From Nitrosomonas sp. (GTDB lineage: Bacteria > Pseudomonadota > Gammaproteobacteria > Burkholderiales > Nitrosomonadaceae), in assembly GCA_021774205.1 (NCBI GenBank), contig JAJFJI010000035.1, positions 1-9,387 on the forward strand: a stretch of 9,387 nucleotides of DNA. The letters are read 5' to 3'. Both the position numbers and the translations under genes were made by a program. Below the pieces are notes generated by a model. It worked only from the letters and a program-made list of their open reading frames with translations, did not search any database and was not told the origin of the DNA. Within the stretch, counting starts at the first letter, position 1. Each line of letters starts with the position of its first letter. Below, one piece after another: positions 7,926-9,387 of the stretch.

Positions 7926-8047
7926 GATGGTGTTAAAAGCTTGCGTTGTTGTTTCTTTTTGGCAAGGCGCAATGAGGTGGTATAACTCGTAATTGCAACG
8001 AATTGCAACGCAGTAAAAAAGAAGTAACGGCGTGCTATAAGCATCAT
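7919..8047 (-). CDS. Candidate small single-TM basic protein upstream of nhaC
   Basis: A 42-codon open frame begins with ATG ATG at 8047 (minus strand), preceded by GAGGA 5 bases upstream, and ends with TGA at 7919-7921. The product would have a short start (MMLIARR), a hydrophobic segment at about 8-28 (YFFFTALQFVAITSY...) and a strongly basic tail (RLAKKKQQRKLL), which is the shape of a small inner-membrane protein. Its stop overlaps the nhaC ribosome-binding site, so it may be a coupled leader or a partner of the antiporter. The frame stays open upstream to a TTG at 8131 in the right-hand repeat (70 codons), with further ATGs at 8104 and 8077, but none of these has a visible Shine-Dalgarno. 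I do not recognise the family. It may instead be a chance frame inside a repeat element. Confidence 0.4.
   Translation of the reverse strand: MMLIARRYFFFTALQFVAITSYTTSLRLAKKKQQRKLLTPSN
7991..8010. repeat. Perfect 10-bp tandem duplication
   Basis: AATTGCAACG is present twice in direct succession (7991-8000 and 8001-8010). Each copy contains the palindrome TTGCAA. It lies within the candidate small frame on the other strand; being 10 bases long, a change in copy number would shift that frame. Confidence 0.9.
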
Positions 8048-8102
8048 AGCGTTCCTCAATTTAAAGGTGAGTGTCATAGTGAAAAATAGTTGTCTTCTTG
8101 TC

Positions 8103-8131
8103 ATAAGATTACTAATTACTGTCGCGGTCAA
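8103..8131 (-). promoter_or_regulatory. Candidate promoter for the small ORF and nhaC
   Basis: On the minus strand TTGACC (8126-8131) and TCTTAT (8103-8108) are spaced by 17 bases. The -35 box falls inside repeat copy B, where the bases GTTGACCGCGAC are shared, with one change, with copy C. The start would be near 8096, upstream of the small frame and nhaC. The -10 match is moderate (4 of 6). Confidence 0.35.
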
Positions 8132-8150
8132 CTGAGGATTTTAGGTTCAA
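8121..8150 (+). repeat. Repeat copy B, right inverted arm and direct partner of copy C
   Basis: The core at 8129-8150 is the inverted partner of copy A (20 of 22 bases), enclosing 203 bases. The extended form from 8121 (GTCGCGGTCAACT, then GATTTTAGGTT) recurs in the same direction at 8219. The two relationships suggest a small repeat family or the ends of a short non-autonomous element. No target-site duplication is evident at the outer edges. Confidence 0.7.
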
Positions 8151-8218
8151 TTGCGTTTCATTTTCATCCATCGTTAAACATTAGCCTGTAAAAATAGATA
8201 GCGGGTTAGTTCTCATTG

Positions 8219-8246
8219 GTCGCGATCAACTACGATTTTTAGGTTA
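8219..8246 (+). repeat. Repeat copy C, diverged direct copy
   Basis: Reads GGTCGCGATCAACT, then ACGATTTTTAGGTT. Compared with copy B it keeps GTCGCG, TCAACT and the A/T-rich GATTTT..AGGTT end, with a few substitutions and a one-base shift. It lies 98 bases beyond copy B and about 60 bases before the msrB start, so it may be a leftover of the repeat or an operator-like site for msrB. No convincing -35/-10 pair was found for msrB in 8151-8280. Confidence 0.55.
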
Positions 8247-8287
8247 ATGATAAGCTGTATCTGAAAATTACAAAAAATATTGCTAAC

Positions 8288-8292
8288 AGGAG
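8288..8292 (+). promoter_or_regulatory. Ribosome-binding site deciding the msrB ATG start
   Basis: AGGAG lies 11 bases before the ATG at 8304, a slightly long gap. An in-frame TTG at 8280 would lie upstream of this site and has no ribosome-binding site of its own, so the ATG is preferred. Confidence 0.6.
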
Positions 8293-8303
8293 AAAAACCT
8301 CAC

Positions 8304-8771
8304 ATGCCCAATAAATATGAAAACTTCAAAAAAGACGAACCCTTACTCAAGAATAAACTGACAAAATTGCAATTTGAGGTCACACAAAATGAAGGCACGG
8401 AACCACCGTTTCAGAATGAATACTGGGACCACAAAGAAGAAGGTATTTACGTTGACATTGTGTCAGGAGAACCTTTATTTTCTTCTATTCATAAATTCGA
8501 TTCTGGAACCGGGTGGCCAAGTTTTTACCAACCAATCAATGATGCTTTCATCAATCTGAAAAATGATTCTAGTTTATTGATGCCCAGAATGGAAGTTCGT
8601 AGCTGCTATGGTGACAACCATCTAGGGCATGTGTTCAAAGATGGGCCTGCCCCAACGGGGCTTCGTTATTGCATCAATTCTGCCGCATTGAAATTTATCA
8701 AAAAAGAAGACCTTCAAGCCATGAACTATGGAGAAATTGAGTGCTTATTTGATGATAAAAATAAAAAATAA
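8304..8771 (+). CDS. msrB: Peptide-methionine (R)-S-oxide reductase MsrB
   Basis: MsrB reduces the R-sulfoxide of methionine in proteins, usually with thioredoxin, and should be cytoplasmic since no signal peptide is present. The 155-residue protein has the family signatures LQFEVTQNEGTEPPFQNEYW (23-42), SGEPLFSS, GTGWPSF (68-74), VRSCYGDNHLGHVFKDGP and RYCINSAAL with the catalytic cysteine C123. Both CxxC zinc motifs are absent, so it is the zinc-free type. The resolving cysteine usually found in GCGWPSF is threonine here (T69); C101 in VRSC is the obvious alternative, or the sulfenic acid is reduced directly. The N-terminal part closely resembles MsrB proteins known from Firmicutes and the gene looks AT-richer than ovoA, which hints at transfer but does not prove it. 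It diverges from nhaC. No terminator is obvious after it. Confidence 0.95.
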   Translation: MPNKYENFKKDEPLLKNKLTKLQFEVTQNEGTEPPFQNEYWDHKEEGIYVDIVSGEPLFSSIHKFDSGTGWPSFYQPINDAFINLKNDSSLLMPRMEVRSCYGDNHLGHVFKDGPAPTGLRYCINSAALKFIKKEDLQAMNYGEIECLFDDKNKK

Positions 8772-8828
8772 ATGAACTAAAATCTCTAAAAAAAGTATCA
8801 ATTCAGTGCATCGCAGTAACTTTTCAGG

Positions 8829-8998
8829 CCAGGCGGCTGTTAGAGAATAGTAATGTTAGTGAGGGAACGCTACTAAACTTAAGGCAGATTTTTTAATTAT
8901 TTTAGGCAAGTGATTGTTCTACTAAATAAAAGTAATAGACAAATAAACCAAAATAGGACTTCCACCGTCAATTATTCAATTCTCGGACAGCCTCCTGG
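8829..8998. repeat. 170-bp segment bounded by imperfect 20-bp inverted repeats, possible decayed MITE/IS remnant
   Basis: Left arm 8829-8848 is CCAGGCGGCTGTTAGAGAAT. The reverse complement of the right arm 8979-8998 is CCAGGAGGCTGTCCGAGAAT. They agree at 17 of 20 positions. The interior (about 130 bases, AT-rich, no coding frame) resembles the inside of a miniature inverted-repeat element. No direct target-site duplication is clear at the outer edges, so it is either old or not a true insertion. It sits between msrB and the next gene. Confidence 0.45.
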
Positions 8999-9085
8999 TC
9001 ACTGCCATATAAACGCAACAATTTTTCATTTGCACAAATCACTAAACTAATTACCCACACTGTTGCGAATTAACAACAGATGGAT

Positions 9086-9115
9086 TTGACAAAAATCAAA
9101 ATATAAACACATAAT
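9086..9115 (+). promoter_or_regulatory. Sigma70-like promoter of the secreted-protein gene
   Basis: A perfect -35 TTGACA (9086-9091) and a -10 CATAAT (9110-9115) are spaced by 18 bases. A start near 9122 would give a 5' leader of about 140 bases before the ATG at 9263, longer than usual. Confidence 0.5.
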
Positions 9116-9262
9116 CAATCACAAGCATAGGGGTAAAGGTATTGAAAGTCAGGTCGCGAGTATGCATAGGCATGTCTGATCGAGAAGACAGTTCTTTCGT
9201 ATTTGCACCCGCAACTAACAATTTTGTATTGAACTGAATTTCTCTCAATAAAGGACAATAGC

Positions 9263-9387
9263 ATGAAGACAATCTCAGCTAAAATATATCTACTTGGAAT
9301 GTTGGTGTTGCCGGCATTTATTTCGGGAGTCGCCAGTGCGTATAATGAGCATGATGAGGCGGGAATCGCCACTACGCATGATCATGC
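9263..9387 (+). CDS. Exported protein of unknown function, 5' end only
   Basis: An open frame starts at ATG 9263 with AAGGA (9251-9255) 7 bases upstream and is cut by the window end after 41 complete codons. The first 26 residues form a clear Sec signal peptide: basic start (MKTISAK), hydrophobic core (IYLLGMLVLPAFI) and an SxA-type cleavage site, VASA, before Y27. The visible mature part is acidic and histidine-containing (YNEHDEAGIATTHDH), which could bind metal, but this is too short to name a family. It has its own promoter and a long leader. The rest of the gene lies beyond the window. Confidence 0.7.
   Translation, partial: MKTISAKIYLLGMLVLPAFISGVASAYNEHDEAGIATTHDH

Larger units (their letters stand above)
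8772..9262. other. AT-rich intergenic region with repeat remnant, promoter and long leader
   Basis: These 491 bases hold no gene I can support. From left to right they contain no clear msrB terminator, the 20-bp imperfect inverted-repeat pair at 8829-8998, a weak inverted pair CGCAACA (9014-9020) / TGTTGCG (9061-9067), a sigma70-like promoter at 9086-9115, and a leader of about 140 bases. The leader includes an island around 9150-9190 (AGGTCGCGAGTATGCATAGG) and a 5-bp hairpin at 9173-9190 (TGTCT/AGACA). Confidence 0.6.

Noticed and set aside
8067..8135. Plus-strand frame of about 18-22 codons starting with GTG at 8067 or 8079 and ending at TGA in repeat copy B
   Set aside because: It mirrors the stop-plus-GAGGA layout of the minus-strand small frame, but it is very short, GTG-started and followed by no gene for the GAGGA to serve; it probably just reflects the repeat.
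9014..9067. Inverted pair CGCAACA / TGTTGCG
   Set aside because: Only 7 bases per arm with a 40-base loop; expected by chance in a region of this size, so not called as a separate feature.
9115..9372. Minus-strand open frame of 85 codons
   Set aside because: It runs antisense through the promoter, leader and signal-peptide start of the gene at 9263; it has no recognisable domain, and the plus-strand gene has far better signals.

Overview
The window looks like a chromosomal segment of a Gram-negative proteobacterium of moderate-to-low GC. The evidence is an inner-membrane PAS-GGDEF-EAL protein, an ovoA-ovoB ovothiol pair, an NhaC antiporter and a signal-peptide gene with sigma70-type signals. 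A beta- or gammaproteobacterium fits; I cannot fix the genus by reading alone. There are no rRNA or tRNA genes, CRISPR arrays or intact insertion sequences.

Layout. 1-254 is upstream DNA. 255-2495 (+) encodes a membrane c-di-GMP protein with a degenerate GGDEF motif and an intact EAL domain. 2621-5901 (+) is a two-gene operon: OvoA (iron-dependent histidine-cysteine sulfoxide synthase fused to a methyltransferase) and, overlapping it by 4 bases from a TTG start, a PLP-dependent C-S lyase that is very probably OvoB. A 12-bp perfect hairpin separates ovoB from a convergent gene at 5955-6368 (-), an orphan TIR protein of the ThsB/MTH538-like type with its own good sigma70 promoter. 6502-7908 (-) is an NhaC Na+/H+ antiporter. 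Upstream of nhaC, 7904-8246 holds a candidate small membrane protein (7919-8047, -) lying between the arms of a 22-bp inverted repeat, plus a third, diverged copy of the repeat. 8304-8771 (+) is a methionine sulfoxide reductase B of the non-zinc type. The 490-base stretch after msrB contains a second inverted-repeat pair (8829-8998) that looks like a decayed non-autonomous element, then a sigma70-like promoter and a long leader in front of a secreted-protein gene (9263-9387, +) that runs off the window.

How it fits together. OvoA and OvoB should together convert histidine and cysteine to 5-thiohistidine and then N-methylated ovothiol, a redox-active thiol; MsrB repairs oxidised methionine. 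Half of the named genes therefore deal with oxidative stress, though they are not one operon. The TIR gene stands apart as a possible NAD-processing immune component whose partner is not visible. The least explained DNA is the repeat-rich region 7904-8246 around the small open frame, where the nhaC ribosome-binding site lies inside one repeat copy.
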